A stretch of 64,000 nucleotides of DNA. It comes from Mycoplasmopsis pullorum. Lineage in GTDB: Bacteria > Bacillota_I > Bacilli_A > Mycoplasmatales > Metamycoplasmataceae. Below are positions 27,101-38,621 of this stretch, in pieces (within the stretch, counting starts at the first letter, position 1; each line of letters opens with the position of its first letter). The notes beneath the pieces are model-generated. The model was not told the DNA's origin. It searched no databases and was given only the letters and a program-made list of their open reading frames with translations. The stretch spans positions 62,001 through 126,000 of the forward strand of contig NZ_CP017813.1 of assembly GCF_001900245.1 (NCBI RefSeq), in the 5' to 3' direction. A program made the translations under genes and the position numbers.

Positions 27101-30100
27101 TTAAATCATTCTTTATTTGTAATTAATTGTTGCAATAAAGCTTTGAAAATTGAATCAACTTCTTCACTACGAATTAATTCGTAAACTAAATTTTGTAATT
27201 CACCTAAAGAGATGTATTGAGTTAGTGCAGGTGGTATTTTGTTAACTAAAGCATTAATAATAGTTCTGAAAATTTTTTTATTTTTTAGGTAATCGTATGA
27301 AGCTGAAATTAAATCTGAGATAGCTTCAGAATTTTCATTGTAAATACGTGAATTGAATAATTTATCAAATAAGATTCCAACTGAAAATTCATTACTTTGG
27401 ATTAAATTACTTAAAACTGGAGTAAATAAAGCAGTTAGATTATTGAAAAAGTCATTCGATGAAATTGAATTTTGTACATTTGTGTATAACTGGTCAATTA
27501 ATTGATCTACAATTGCATAGTCATTAATGAAGCTGTCGAGTTGAACACTAAGGTCATTGATTAATTTTGCGTATTTTTCAATACCACTATTAAGTCCAAT
27601 TAATTCAAAGTAACGTTTGATGATATTTTTTAGAATGCCACGTTCTTGTACGTAATTTAAAATTGAGTTCAAGAAGTTTTTCAATTTTTGCTTGTCAGTG
27701 TTTTGTACTATTGATTTTAATAACACAAAGGCAAGGTCTTTGCTATTTTGCACGTTAGCAAAATTATTGATATTGTCAACTAAAACGTCAATTAAAGAAC
27801 TTGCAATTGACTTAAATTCTGGATGAGTTAGAACGAATGTCACTAAATCTTTAACATTTTCACGTTCAACGAATTTATAACTTGAATCAGATGGTTGTGG
27901 TAAGAAGCTATCAACAAGTTTATCAATAATATTGTCTGGATTTGACAATAAGTTTTTTAGTAATTGTTTGATTGTTGCAGCATTTTTGGTCACCAATCGA
28001 CTTTCAATTAAACCATTAATCAATTTATTGATTGTATTATCTTTAAATAAGTCTTGAGATGTAGCTGAAACTGCTGATTTAAGTGAATTTTTCACAATTA
28101 ATGAAATATCATCAGTTTCTAAAATGTTAGCTTGAATATTAACGATTAAGCTAGTTACAAAGTTTTTAAGTAGTCCATTTGCAGTAGGGTTATTTTTAAT
28201 AAATGATGTTAAATCTTGTACTAAATTGTGTAATTTAGCCGATTCAATGTTGGTATCAAGATGTTTTGACTTCAAGAATTTCATCAACATATCGGTAATA
28301 TTGGTGCGAACAACTTCATTTTCAAGTAGTTTTTCAACAATTTTTGAGGCACTGTTTTTGATTGCATTGAAAACGTTGTTTTTTCTTAAGATTAAGAATA
28401 CTAATTCACGGTATGATTTAACCTCTTGAATTTCATCAGCTGCATCAATAAAGTCATTAACAAAAGCAATTAAAATATTCGCTACATCATTTTGAGTAAT
28501 TGTTTCGCTTAAAATTGAACGAATATAATCTTCAGTAATTCCGTATTTCTCAGTGTGTGGAGCGACTAAACTTGGTACTTTATCAATAAGGAGTGAGTAG
28601 ATTTTTTCTGATAATTTACCATTTGCTAAAACATTAGCCAAGTTCTTGATTTCATTTTTATTTTCTTGAATAAAATCGCTTTTTGCTAGACTTTTAATTA
28701 ATTTTAAAATTCTTTCTGGTTTTGTAAATGAGTTTACAAAAACATCAATCACGGTTTTTGGTTGGTCAATCCGCGTAGTTTTTTCTAGTTCGGTTAGTGT
28801 TTTTTGAACATCATTTAATGAGTCTAAAATGAAGTTTGAATTTACGATTCAATCAAAAAATTGGTTAACTCTTTTACCGCCATTTTCAGTAATAAAGTTA
28901 ATGATTAATCCATCGGGATCGTATTCTTTAAGAGTTGGTGAGTCTTGAATTAATTTAAGTGCAGAAGTTGCTGCTTTAGAGAATTTGACAATCTCGTTGT
29001 TAATTTTTGAACCGAAGTTATTCGGATCTCTAAGTGGATCAATTTGTTTATCAAAATCGTATTTTTTATTAATGTAATCAAAACTGGTACGACCAATTAC
29101 TTTTGCAATATATTCTTTGTAGTTTGGTACTTCAATTTGGTAATTAAGTGCATCAAAATCTTTCATTAAGTAATCTTGTGAAAAATCAAATTCACCTAAT
29201 GATTTATAGTCTTGGTTTCTTAGTGAGGGATTAGTTAATTTTAAGAAAATGTCCATCGCCATTTTCTTGTATCCGTTACTGTTGGGATGAATATCAAATC
29301 AAATTGTACCCAGACGGTCAGTGTTGTTACTTCAAAAAGAATTATTAAAAACATCAACATAATTAACATTATTTCTTTTTGCATTAACTTTTGAAACGTT
29401 GTTAAGTTGTTTGATTAAGTAGTCAGTAATACTAAAATCTTTCATTCCAATTAAGTTTGAAAATGCTGTGTCAAAAACATTTTTCATTTTTAAAACTGGC
29501 ATTGGATATGAAACTAAGTTAATGTTTGCATTAGGAGCAAGTTGACGTAAATTAGCAACTAAATTAGCTCATCTTTTCGAAGTTTCTAAAATGGTATGAT
29601 CTAAAATAGTTTTGATACTTAAAAATGTCCCGCCTATTTCCGGATCGCTTGAAATCATTTTTTTGAGTGAACCCAGTAGTCCCGAATCACGTACCGCGTT
29701 AAGTAAGTTATGCAACAAGTCATTAGCCCCTAAGGTGACAGTTACAAGGTTAGCATTTTTTAAGTCTTCGATAATTTCTTTAGCTTTTTCACGTCAATTG
29801 GTACCAAATTTTTTGATTAATTCTGACTCTGGGACGATTTTGTCAATGTTCTTATCGTAGTTTAAAAGTTCAAATCATTGTTGAACTTCGCTACCTGTTT
29901 TTGCGTGGTTTCTGAAAAATTCAACACGATTATTTTCGCCGTTGAGTAATCTAGCCAAGTAAGCTGGAAAACTAGCTCCGGTAATTTCACCATTAACTAA
30001 TTCACCTTCAAAGTCCCGTGGTAGTGTACCATCAAAACCGGCAGAAATAGAGTCCCCAATAGCCACGTATCGAATTTTATCGTCCGCAGTAATGAAGTGT

Positions 30101-30402
30101 TCTGACTTTTGTTTTTCGACTGGAAGTGCAGAAGTTGGGGTTAGTTTAGCAACAGATTCAACATAATTTTCGTCGTTTTTGTTGTCGTTATTGATAACAT
30201 TTGAATTATCCGGATCAGAATATCTAACCACTTCACCAAAGTTATCATCACTTTTGTCATCGTATTTGACGTTAGCATCTTCTGAACTAGGGATTTTTTT
30301 AGCTCCGAATGGACTAGTACATGAAGCTGCCAATAACGAAAAAGCTGATACGAATATGACACCAGCTAAATTTCTTTTTATCTTGTTTTTTCTACTACTC
30401 AT
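18103..30402 (-). CDS. Giant SGNH/GDSL hydrolase lipoprotein (4099 aa)
   Basis: A single frame of 4,100 codons with TGA as Trp and a good AAGGAG ribosome binding site. Residues 1-28 are a lipoprotein signal with lipobox LLAASC, so the protein should be lipid-anchored on the outer face at Cys28. After an acidic linker comes an SGNH hydrolase domain: block I IGDSISAG (Ser118), block III LGAND, block V DIHPNSNGYKKMA (His372). These are the nucleophile, oxyanion and catalytic His of an esterase/lipase fold. The remaining ~3,600 residues have no further enzyme motif: they are repeated amphipathic helices rich in Asn, Leu, Ile, Lys ('ANSYxxLxKxIxxN' recurring), like a long solenoid or stalk. Domain names are from motif recognition. 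Acid-ester substrates, for example host lipids or glycan esters, are possible but unknown. Confidence 0.9.
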
Positions 30403-30430
30403 AATAACTCCTTTTAAGCTTTTTTAGAGC

Positions 30431-30456
30431 TTATCATTGTTATATAACAATGATAA
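30431..30456. promoter_or_regulatory. Perfect 26-bp palindrome in the giant gene leader
   Basis: Arms TTATCATTGTTA and TAACAATGATAA around a central TA, 29 bases before the giant lipoprotein start codon. AGCTTTTTT and AAAAAAGCT lie outside the palindrome and could extend the stem with bulges. It may be an operator or a 5' leader hairpin. The nearest terminator of the upstream operon is separate (30496-30546), so this is not needed as one. Confidence 0.55.
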
Positions 30457-30491
30457 CAAAAAAGCTCACATACGCTTAGGAGACTTTCAAG

Positions 30492-30546
30492 AAATAAAAA
30501 TTGACCAAAATCACTGTTTTACAACAGTTTTGGTCAATTTGTATTT
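30492..30546 (-). terminator. Terminator of the glyS-dnaG-rpoD-nif3 operon
   Basis: AAATTGACCAAAA (30498-30510) pairs perfectly with TTTTGGTCAATTT (30528-30540); read on the minus strand the stem ends in TTTTTATTTC. It starts 8 bases after the Nif3-like stop codon. Confidence 0.85.
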
Positions 30547-30553
30547 TTTCTTA

Positions 30554-31327
30554 TTAAGAGATATTTTTATATGGTACTGCTAAATTCATGAAATTTAGAT
30601 TAATTTCAGGAAATTTAGATCTAAGTTGTTCATAGACATCTCAAACAAAAACTTGTTCATCTAAATGTGGTACTTCTAGCACTTTTGCACCAATTTGATC
30701 GTAATTAATTCAGTCACTTCATTTGATATCGCTGGTAATAATTAAGTCGTAATTTAGTCTTGAAAAATTGTTAACTTCAGTAATGTAACCACTACCACTT
30801 AAGATACCAATTCTGCTTAAATTCATTTCTAAATCACTCACGTTTGTACGAAAATCACTCAGTAATAAATCGGTTTTTAATTTTTGAATTAAATCGTTAA
30901 ATTTAATATTATATGATACCGAAACAGGATATCCAAAATCCTTGTAGGTCACGTTGTTTTGCATTCCTAGATAACGTGCAATTTGATAACTAGTACCATA
31001 AGCATCATTATCATAATTTGTGTGAAAACCAATTACATTGATTCTTTTTTCTTTAATAATTTGAATCATTTCTTTTTTATAAGGAGCTTTTAACAGTTCT
31101 AATTCACGTGTTTTTTCGAATAAAAAAGGATGATGTGTGATGATTAAATTACAGTTTAATTCGATTGCTTTTTTTAAAACTTCTTTAGTTAAATCAATTG
31201 CAATCATAACACCAGTTAATTTTTCTGAAAGACGAAATTTGATTGCTCAGCCGGTCGGATCTCAAATTTCAGCATTTGAAAGTGGATATTTATTAAGTAA
31301 ATAATCAGTAATTTTTTTAATTTGCAT
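30554..31327 (-). CDS. Nif3-like dinuclear metal centre protein
   Basis: 257 residues, the usual length for bacterial members without the inserted domain. The metal-binding signatures are visible: THHPF near residue 70 and FHTNYDN near residue 110. Nif3/YqfO-type proteins bind two metal ions; their physiological reaction (a GTP cyclohydrolase I type 2 annotation is often attached) is unsettled. It starts 2 bases after the rpoD stop, and the rpoD-nif3 arrangement is frequent in Firmicutes and mollicutes. Confidence 0.85.
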
Positions 31328-31329
31328 TA

Positions 31330-32820
31330 TTAATTTTTAAGAAAGTCCCTCAATAATTTACCATCTTTGGTGTTTTTAATTTTTCTTAATATTTTGTTTT
31401 CGATTTGACGAATTCTTTCTTTTGAAACACCACCACGTTCTTTAGCTAATTCTTCGAAACTGTGTACACGGTATTTTTCACCATCTTCATTAACTCCGAC
31501 ACCGTAACGCTTACGAATTAATTCTTTTTCTTCTGGTTCTAAGTGATTTTCGATTAATTCGTCTAAAAATTCAGAAAGTTGTTCCTGTGAAGCGTAATCA
31601 ACAGGGTTTGGTACACTTTCATCCTTAACAAAGTCACTAAATGATGAATCATTTTCTTTACCAATTTGTTTATCTAGTGAGATAGGATCGATGTTAATTT
31701 TTCTAATGTATCTAACTTTTTCAGCGTTATAATCTTTTCCAAATTTTTTAGCAATTTCTTCATCGCTTGGTTCTCTACCAAGTTCTTGTTGTAATTCACG
31801 TTCATATCTTGTGATTTTATTAATAGTTTCAACCATGTGGACAGGAACACGAATTGTTCTAGCTTGGTCTGCTACTGCACGAGTAATTGCTTGTCTAATT
31901 CATCAAGTTGCATAAGTTGAAAACTTAAATCCTTTATCAACGTTATATTTTTGGACAGCTTTTAAAATACCTGCATTACCTTCAGAAATTAAGTCGATAA
32001 ATGATAGTCCACGATTTTTGTATTTTTTAGCATTATTAATAACTAAACGCAAGTTACGTTTGATTAATTTATCACGTGCTCTTTTTCCTCTGAAACCACC
32101 TTTGTTCATCATTTTAGCAAGTTCGTTTTCTTCTTCGGGTTTTAATAATTCACCATATTTACCGATTCAACGCATGTATCATTTAACAATATCATTAGTT
32201 TCGGTAAGTTTGTTATTAAGATTTTTAAGTTTTTGGTGGTTGTTTTCTTCTAAGTCAATATCTTCATCAATTAGAGCGTTTAAGTCTAAGTTTTCTAAAT
32301 TAGTTTCTTCATCTAAGTCTTCAAGATCGTCTAAAGATTCATCTTCGCTATCATCTTCATCGTCTTCTTCATCTTCATCATCGTCCTTATCATTTTCTTC
32401 ATCAGACTCTTCTTCATCTTCATCATCGAAAAAGTCTTCATCTTCGTTAAAATCATCTTCTAAATCTTCTAAGTCATCAAAAACGTCAGAATCTAAGTCT
32501 TCATCAGAAAAATCCTTAAAGTTTTCTTCATCTTCTTCATCATCAGCTGAGATTTCTTTTTTAATTTTGTTTTTTTCTTTTTCAGAAACACCTTCAAAAT
32601 CGTCAAAAGAAACATCATTTTCATCACCATCATCTACATGATCTTCAACAATTCCAATTTCCATTAATTCTTGCAATAATTCATCAGCGACATCTTCATC
32701 TTCGATAAATAGATTTTTAGATTCTAAAAAGTTATAGACTTCTTCTTGTGATAAATGTTCTTTTTTTAATGATTTTCTATATCTATCAATCGCGTTTATT
32801 ATATTTTCGTGTTTACTCAT
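31330..32820 (-). CDS. rpoD: RNA polymerase primary sigma factor
   Basis: 496 residues. Region 2 is clear: [32 protein letters not shown] and then [17 protein letters not shown], the -10 recognition helix. Region 3 and region 4 follow, ending [26 protein letters not shown]. The N-terminal part (about residues 70-175) is an extreme Asp/Glu tract that replaces region 1.1. The ATG overlaps the end of dnaG by 8 bases and has an AAGGAG ribosome binding site inside dnaG. This is the classical dnaG-rpoD arrangement. Confidence 0.95.
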
Positions 32821-34888
32821 TTCGCTCCTTTTTTAGTTTTGTTTTTAATAATAAGTTTTTTATATATGTTTTTTGTTTGTCTTTTAAATCGTTTTCGTCT
32901 TTTATAAGGTGAGTTTTATGTAAAATCATTAACTTTAAGAAATTATAATCAAATAGTCATAAATCACTATCATATTCAGTTGAGAAAACAAAGTCGTTTG
33001 ATAATTGTTCTTGATCGTTGTATTTGTTGAGATTTTCGGCAATTCAAGTAGTCGCAGAATTTTCTAATTCAGAACTAAATTGATTTAAAAAGTCATTTGC
33101 AGTTCTTAGGATTGTATAGTATTTCGTGCTTGATCACTCCGTCTCAGATCAAACAAGTTTTTTTAATTCGTCAATTGAAACGGTTGTATCATTAGCATAG
33201 ACATAAATTTCATTTAAGATTCATTTTAAAAACTGAGGTTCGAATTTTTTAAATTCTTCAAAAGAATGAACTAAATCAAAATTCTGATTTTTTTCAACTA
33301 TTTTTTTAAGTTCAAAAAAGAATTGGTAAGTTTTAAAATAACGGAGCGAATTCAAAATAACATAAAAATCGAATTCCGCGTTTCTTTCACTAACAAAATA
33401 CTTGAAAAAATCTTTGTTATGAAATAAATTCATCAAAATCAAAATTGAACAGTCCCTACCTCACAAGAGATCAGTACCTTTAATGACCACTTTTTTGGTG
33501 GTATGAGAACTATAATGTGAGGGACTATTTGGGATTATTTGTTCATTTATGATTTTATTATATTGGTTGTCCACATCTTCGGAATATGAATAATCATAGT
33601 CATTTGAGTCAGAATAATATCCGTAAGTTTCCCCAGGGACAACTGACTTGATTTTCAGATGGAAACCGTAATTATTAAAGAATTTATTTGAATAAAATTC
33701 TTGAATTTGTTGATTTTCGTTCTCTAAAAACGGTGCAAATTCAGCATTGAATTCTTTAAAATCTTCAAAACTTGAGTTATTTGATAGATTGTAGAATTTG
33801 ACTAATCATGCATAAATATAGTCAATTGCACCAACTTTTTTATTTTCAATAAGGTTAATTAATTGGTCTTTTCCGTATTTATTAAGTATTTCATCCGGAT
33901 CTTTTGAAAAGGTATTGTGAATAACATAGGTTTTTATTTTATTTTTAAGTAGAGCTAAAATTGATTTTTTAGTAGCTTGTAAACCAGCACTATCATTGTC
34001 TAAAAATAAAATCGCTTCGTTACCTTTTATGAGGTTGATTTGATCTTGTGTCAAAGCTGTCCCCATTAGGGCCACGACGTTATGATAACCAATTGAATCA
34101 ATTGCGATAACGTCCATAAATCCTTCGGTTAGATACACCTTTTTTTGTGCTTTGATTTCGTCTTTAGCGTTATGAAAGTTGTATAAAATTTTGGATTTAT
34201 TAAAAATTTGACTTTCGATTGAATTGATATATTTTGGTTTTTCGTCTTTTTCAAGTGTCCGAGCACTAAATCCGACTATTTGACCATATTCATTACAAAT
34301 TCCGAAACTTAAACGATTACGAAAAATAGGATATAGGTCAGAGTTTAATAAACCAGCTTGATGAAGTTTGAATTTTTCGTATTTTAATTCTTCACCAAAT
34401 TTTAAAATTGCATCATTAGTAATAAATCCAATGTTGAATTTTTCACGTACTTGATTTGACAAACGACGAAAGTTACAGTAATCTAGTGCTTTTTGGTTAG
34501 TTAATAAAGAAGCTTTAAAATAAGCATTAAAATCGGACAAAATTTGAATGCTCTCTTGTTGTGATTCACTCAGTTTTGGTTCCTTATTAAAACGATTAAA
34601 GTCAAGGTGGATACCTTGACGTTGAGCTAGATTTTGAATAGCTTCTAAATAGTTGTAACCTTTTTTAAGCATCAAGTAACGAACAACATTACCAGCTTTA
34701 TTACAACTAAAACACTTAAAAATTCTCTTTTCTGGCGAAACGCTCATACTTGGATTTGAGTCAGAGTGAAACGGACACAAACCAATGTAATCTTTACCTT
34801 TTTTTGTAAGAGAAACCTCTTCACCAATTACATCGACAATATCAGTACTATCAATAATTTGAGAAAAATCCATTTGTTGAGTGCTCAT
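32813..34888 (-). CDS. dnaG: DNA primase
   Basis: 691 residues. The N-terminal zinc-binding domain shows CPFH...CFSC; then come the catalytic core, and TOPRIM blocks (VYLTEGFMDVIAI, ILFLDNDSAG). The C-terminal third, which contacts the replicative helicase, is poorly conserved and reads through several TGA-Trp codons. It synthesises RNA primers for replication. The start is 24 bases downstream of the glyS stop and its stop is inside the rpoD start. Confidence 0.94.
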
Positions 34889-34912
34889 TTATTACCTTCA
34901 ATTATTTTAAAT

Positions 34913-36250
34913 CTAAATTAATTTGTGTAATTCATCAATTGAAATTCTAATTTGTTCCATTGTGTCCCGGTTTCGAACTGTTACACAATTATCATCAAGT
35001 GAATCGTAGTCAATTGTTAAACAATAATAGGTACCAATTGCATCTTGACGTCTGTATCTTTTACCAATTGAACCAGCTTCATCGTAGGTAAAACTTTGGT
35101 TCAATTTTTTTAATTGATTAATTACTTCACTTGCTTTATCATTGAGTTTTTTGACCAATGGTAAAACAGCAAATTTATATGGAGCAATATCTTTTGCTAA
35201 TTTTAAAACAATACGCTCATCATTTTCTAATTGTTCTTCATTGTATGCATCAGCTAAAACGGCAAGCATCATTCTATCTAATCCCATGCTTGGTTCAATA
35301 ACTCATGGGATAATTTTTTTATTGTCACTTGGATCTAAATATTCTAAAGATTCCCCAGTGGCCTGCATGTGTGATTTTAAATCAAAATCACTTCTGTTGG
35401 CAACACCAAGCAATTCCCCTCATCCGAATGGAAAGTTAAATTCGATGTCACTTGTCCCTTTTGAGTAGTGAGCTAATTCTTCGTCGTCATGTTTACGAAT
35501 TCTTAAACTTTTTTCTTTAATACCTAATTCTAAGGCGAATTTGTAACATTTGTCAATGTAGTAGTTAAAAATTGAATCAGCTTGTTCAGGCTGAGTAAAC
35601 ACTTCTAATTCCATTTGTTCAAATTCGCGAGTTCTAAAAATAAAGTTCCCCGGTGTGACTTCGTTACGAAAACTTTTTCCAACTTGACCAATCCCAAGAG
35701 GTAGTTTTGCACGCATAGTGCGTTGAACGTTTTTAAAGTTAACAAAGATACCTTGTGCAGTTTCAGGACGTAAGTAAACAGTCGCTTTAGTATCTTCAGT
35801 TACACCTTGCTTAGTTTCAAACATTAAGTTAAATTTACGAATTTCTGATCATTGAGCTTTTGAGTTTTCGTATTCTAAAAGATTTTCATTTAAAAAATCT
35901 CTCATTTGTTCAAAAGTCATTTTTTCAGGAATTAAGTTTGGATCAATTTCTTGAATTAATTTATCAGCACGGTATCTTTTACCGTTAACTTTGTTTTCAA
36001 TAAGTGGATCGCTAAAATTTGCAACGTGTCCACTAGTTACTCACACTTGTGGATTCATTAAAATTTTCGAGTCAATTAAATAATTATTCGCTTCGTTAAA
36101 AATAAAGTTTTCTTTTCATTTTTTTTCGATGTTGTCTTTCAAAAGAGCACCAAGAGGACCATAGTCTCAAGTGTTAGCTAGTCCTCCGTAAATTTCACTA
36201 CCTTGAAAAACAAAACCGCTATTTTTGAGATGATTTACTAATTTTTGCAT
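34913..36250 (-). CDS. glyS: Glycyl-tRNA synthetase (single-chain class II)
   Basis: 445 residues, the homodimeric type found in mollicutes. Class II motif 2 ([21 protein letters not shown]) and motif 3 region ([15 protein letters not shown]) are present, and [14 protein letters not shown] is a family block. It charges tRNA-Gly with glycine. It is the first gene of the operon glyS-dnaG-rpoD-nif3. Upstream on the minus strand are TATAAAAT-like -10 sequence and AAGGAAAT as ribosome binding site. Confidence 0.95.
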
Positions 36251-36339
36251 ATATTTTATTTCCTTAAATATACCATTTATTTTATATTATGTTATTAAAA
36301 AGATAAACAAATTTTCACATTTATTTCATGTTCAAAATG

Positions 36340-36370
36340 AAAATAAAAACCACTTTTGTGGTTTTGTGTT
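36340..36370 (-). terminator. Terminator of the tail-anchored protein gene
   Basis: AAAACCAC/GTGGTTTT stem with a short TTTT loop, then TTTTATTTTC on the minus strand, directly after the stop codon at 36371. Confidence 0.75.
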
Positions 36371-37723
36371 TTATTTACTTAAATGGATACCTACGTAAAT
36401 TAATAGACCAATAAGAACTAATGCTGAAATTAACAATAAAGGAGATAAAATTCATCATAAGATTGAAGATACTTTTGAACTTTCTCTTATAACTTCTTTT
36501 TCAACAATTACTTCTTTACCTGATTCTAAGATAACTACTTTTTGTTTTCTTAATTTAGCACTTTTATCAACTGAATATTTGTATTTGTCTTTTTCTACGA
36601 AACCAACATGTTGTTGATTTAAGTGGACGAATGATGTACCTTCAGCAACTGAAACATTGTCTTTTGTGAAGTTGTCACGGAAGTATGCTTTAGTTGTTGG
36701 TGTGTTTTTAGCATTTTCATCTAATTCTAATTTTTCGATTAATGCTAATGATCTAGCTTTTAAGTTTGACAATAATGTTTCGATTGTACGTTTTTGAGTT
36801 TCGTGATTTTTTGATAATGATTTTTGTAGTTTTGAGTAGTGAATATTTACTGTGTTAATGTTAGCTTTAATTTCTGCTAAGTCTTCGTTGTTTGTTTTTG
36901 AGTTTGTTAAGTTGTCTGAAATTTCTTGAATTTTTTCTGAGTATAAAGCTAAGGCATCAATTTGATCACTTAATTCATAGTTAGCAACGTTGTGGTAATC
37001 AACTTTAACTTCATTGTCGCCTTCTTTTTCAACGTAAACAATTTTTTCAACAATTTTTTCAACTTCAACAACTTCAGGTTCTTTTTCGACAACTTCAACA
37101 GGTTGTTGATTTTCTTTCATTACTTCAGCTTGTAATTCAGCTAATCTTTTTAGCAATTCGCTTTTATCTGATGATGTATCGTTTAATTTGTCATTTAATT
37201 CTTGAATTTCTTTTGAGTAGTCTTTTGAAGATTTAGAAAGTAATAATAAGATTTCTGAAATTCTAGCTTTTAATTCAGCAATTTCGATATCTTTTTTACT
37301 TTTTCTAACAGGTCTTTTAATATCTTCAACAGGGAAGTATTTTTCAGGATCTTTTAATAATTTGAAATCTTGAATTCTTGCTACTCTTCTTTTTTCTTCA
37401 TTTTCATCACGTTTTCATGTTGAAGGATTAATGTGGAATTCTCTACATGTATCTTCAAATGAAATAGCACCATCGAAATTATCTACTACAACTTCGTGTT
37501 CAAATTCACCGTTTTCTTCTCTACCTGAAATAACTTGTCCAGCTCAAATTTGCTTGTCATTTTGGAATCAGTACACACATTCTAGGTGTAAAGATAAATA
37601 TCAGTCTGTAGCTTCTTGTCTAGTTTTGAATAAAGCTAAAGCTGACTTAACTTTTGGATGCTTAAGTGCTCATGGATATTCTTTGTTTTCATTTGGTCTA
37701 TATAAACATTGTAAACGTTTCAT
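36371..37723 (-). CDS. Tail-anchored coiled-coil protein, DUF2188-like N-terminus
   Basis: 450 residues. The first ~70 (containing HPKVKSALALFKTRQEATDWYLSLHLE) resemble the short 'DUF2188' fold in which a query sequence is followed by 'tKaeAi..a'; this is a weak by-eye match. A second block around YVYWFQND..IWAGQVISGREENGEFEHEV suggests a compact folded domain. Residues about 125-215 are a coiled coil, then a Val/Glu-rich spacer (VVEKEPEVVEVEKIVEKIV) and another helical region. It ends with one membrane helix (ILSPLLLLISALVLIGLLIYVGI) and only six residues after it, so it is probably anchored by its tail with the bulk in the cytoplasm. It has an AAGGAG ribosome binding site and its own promoter. 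Function unknown; cytoskeletal or membrane-organising roles are speculation. Confidence 0.8.
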
Positions 37724-38007
37724 AACGCTCCTTATATCAGTTATCTATTAATACAATTTTATTATATAGTATTTTTGTATTTTTAGCATTATTTTATAGT
37801 ATTAAAAGTCATTTTTAACCTTAGTATTTTTTTAGGAAATGTTTTTTTGACCAAAACAACTATAAAATAGGACTTTTTATAAAAAATAATATGAAAATTA
37901 AATATTCATTTTTTCCAGTTTTTTGCTTATAAGAAACGTTTTAAATAGTAATTTTGTTGAAATCAAATTTATATTTAGAATCATATCTGATTAATTATTA
38001 CATTTAA
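37724..38007 (-). promoter_or_regulatory. Promoter region of the tail-anchored protein
   Basis: A non-coding gap. On the minus strand TATAAT sits at 37766-37761, about 38 bases before the start codon, followed by the AAGGAG ribosome binding site. A second -10-like TATAAA is near 37795. The rest of the gap is A/T runs with no coding potential I can support. Confidence 0.5.
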
Positions 38008-38039
38008 AAAAGATAAAAAAACGCAAATTGATTGCGTTT
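38008..38039 (-). terminator. Terminator overlapping the stop of the 176-aa gene
   Basis: AAACGCAA/TTGCGTTT stem with a 5-nt loop, followed on the minus strand by a TTTTTTATC tail. The stem includes the stop codon of the gene. Confidence 0.75.
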
Positions 38040-38568
38040 AAATATCTTTTTGCTCCTGTACGATTGCACTTAATTGTAAATCTTTTGGACATAAAATTAA
38101 TTTTCGATCGTTACTAAAGTTAACGTATGAAAGTCCTGGATAAGTACGAATGTATTGTTTTTTGTTAAGTGTTTCAATAGTAATTAAAGGTAAATTTTGA
38201 ACTTGTCTATCTTCTTTAACGTCTTCAAAATTAACATATGGATAAATTTCACAAGATGCTTTAATTATAATTTCATTTGCAAAAATTTCTTTTTCTTGAT
38301 CGTTAAAGAATTCAGTGATGAATTTATATGTTTTTTCAATAAAAACTGACTTTTCTTCATCATTCATTTGATTATAATCGTCAGATTTTTCAAAGATTTT
38401 TTTAATGATTTCGGTGCAAGTTTCGAGTGATTCAAGTCCATTACGTTGTTCACGAATCATAATTCTTAAGAATTCGTTAATCGCGATTAATTCAGTCACA
38501 ACTCCAAAAACGTATGAATATTGTGTGTCACAAATATTGCATTTTGCTTCGACTAATTTAGCAGCCAT
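38038..38568 (-). CDS. Hypothetical 176-aa protein with an N-terminal CxxC
   Basis: A short soluble protein with CNIC near residue 10 and two further cysteines, mainly helical in the middle and beta-like at the C-terminus (PGLSYVNFSNDRKLILCPKDLQL). The initiator ATG is preceded by AAGGAGACAAATCT on the minus strand. It is 51 bases downstream of topA, whose own terminator intervenes. I do not recognise the family. Confidence 0.8.
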   Translation of the reverse strand: MAAKLVEAKCNICDTQYSYVFGVVTELIAINEFLRIMIREQRNGLESLETCTEIIKKIFEKSDDYNQMNDEEKSVFIEKTYKFITEFFNDQEKEIFANEIIIKASCEIYPYVNFEDVKEDRQVQNLPLITIETLNKKQYIRTYPGLSYVNFSNDRKLILCPKDLQLSAIVQEQKDI

Positions 38569-38595
38569 AGATTTGTCTCCTTATTTTTGAATTAT

Positions 38596-38621
38596 ATAAA
38601 AAAAGTGTAGTAAACTACACT
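38596..38621 (-). terminator. topA terminator
   Basis: AGTGTAGT/ACTACACT stem with an AA loop, then TTTTTTTATATA on the minus strand; the stem touches the TAG stop codon. Confidence 0.8.

Noticed and set aside
18103-30402. Series of shorter minus-strand genes instead of one giant gene
   Set aside because: All pieces are in one frame and are separated only by TGA, which is Trp in this organism; no internal ribosome binding sites or spacers are seen.
32018-32641. Long plus-strand Ser-rich open frame
   Set aside because: It is the antisense of the Asp/Glu tract of rpoD (GAT/GAA repeats read as TTC/ATC/TCA), with no ribosome binding site.
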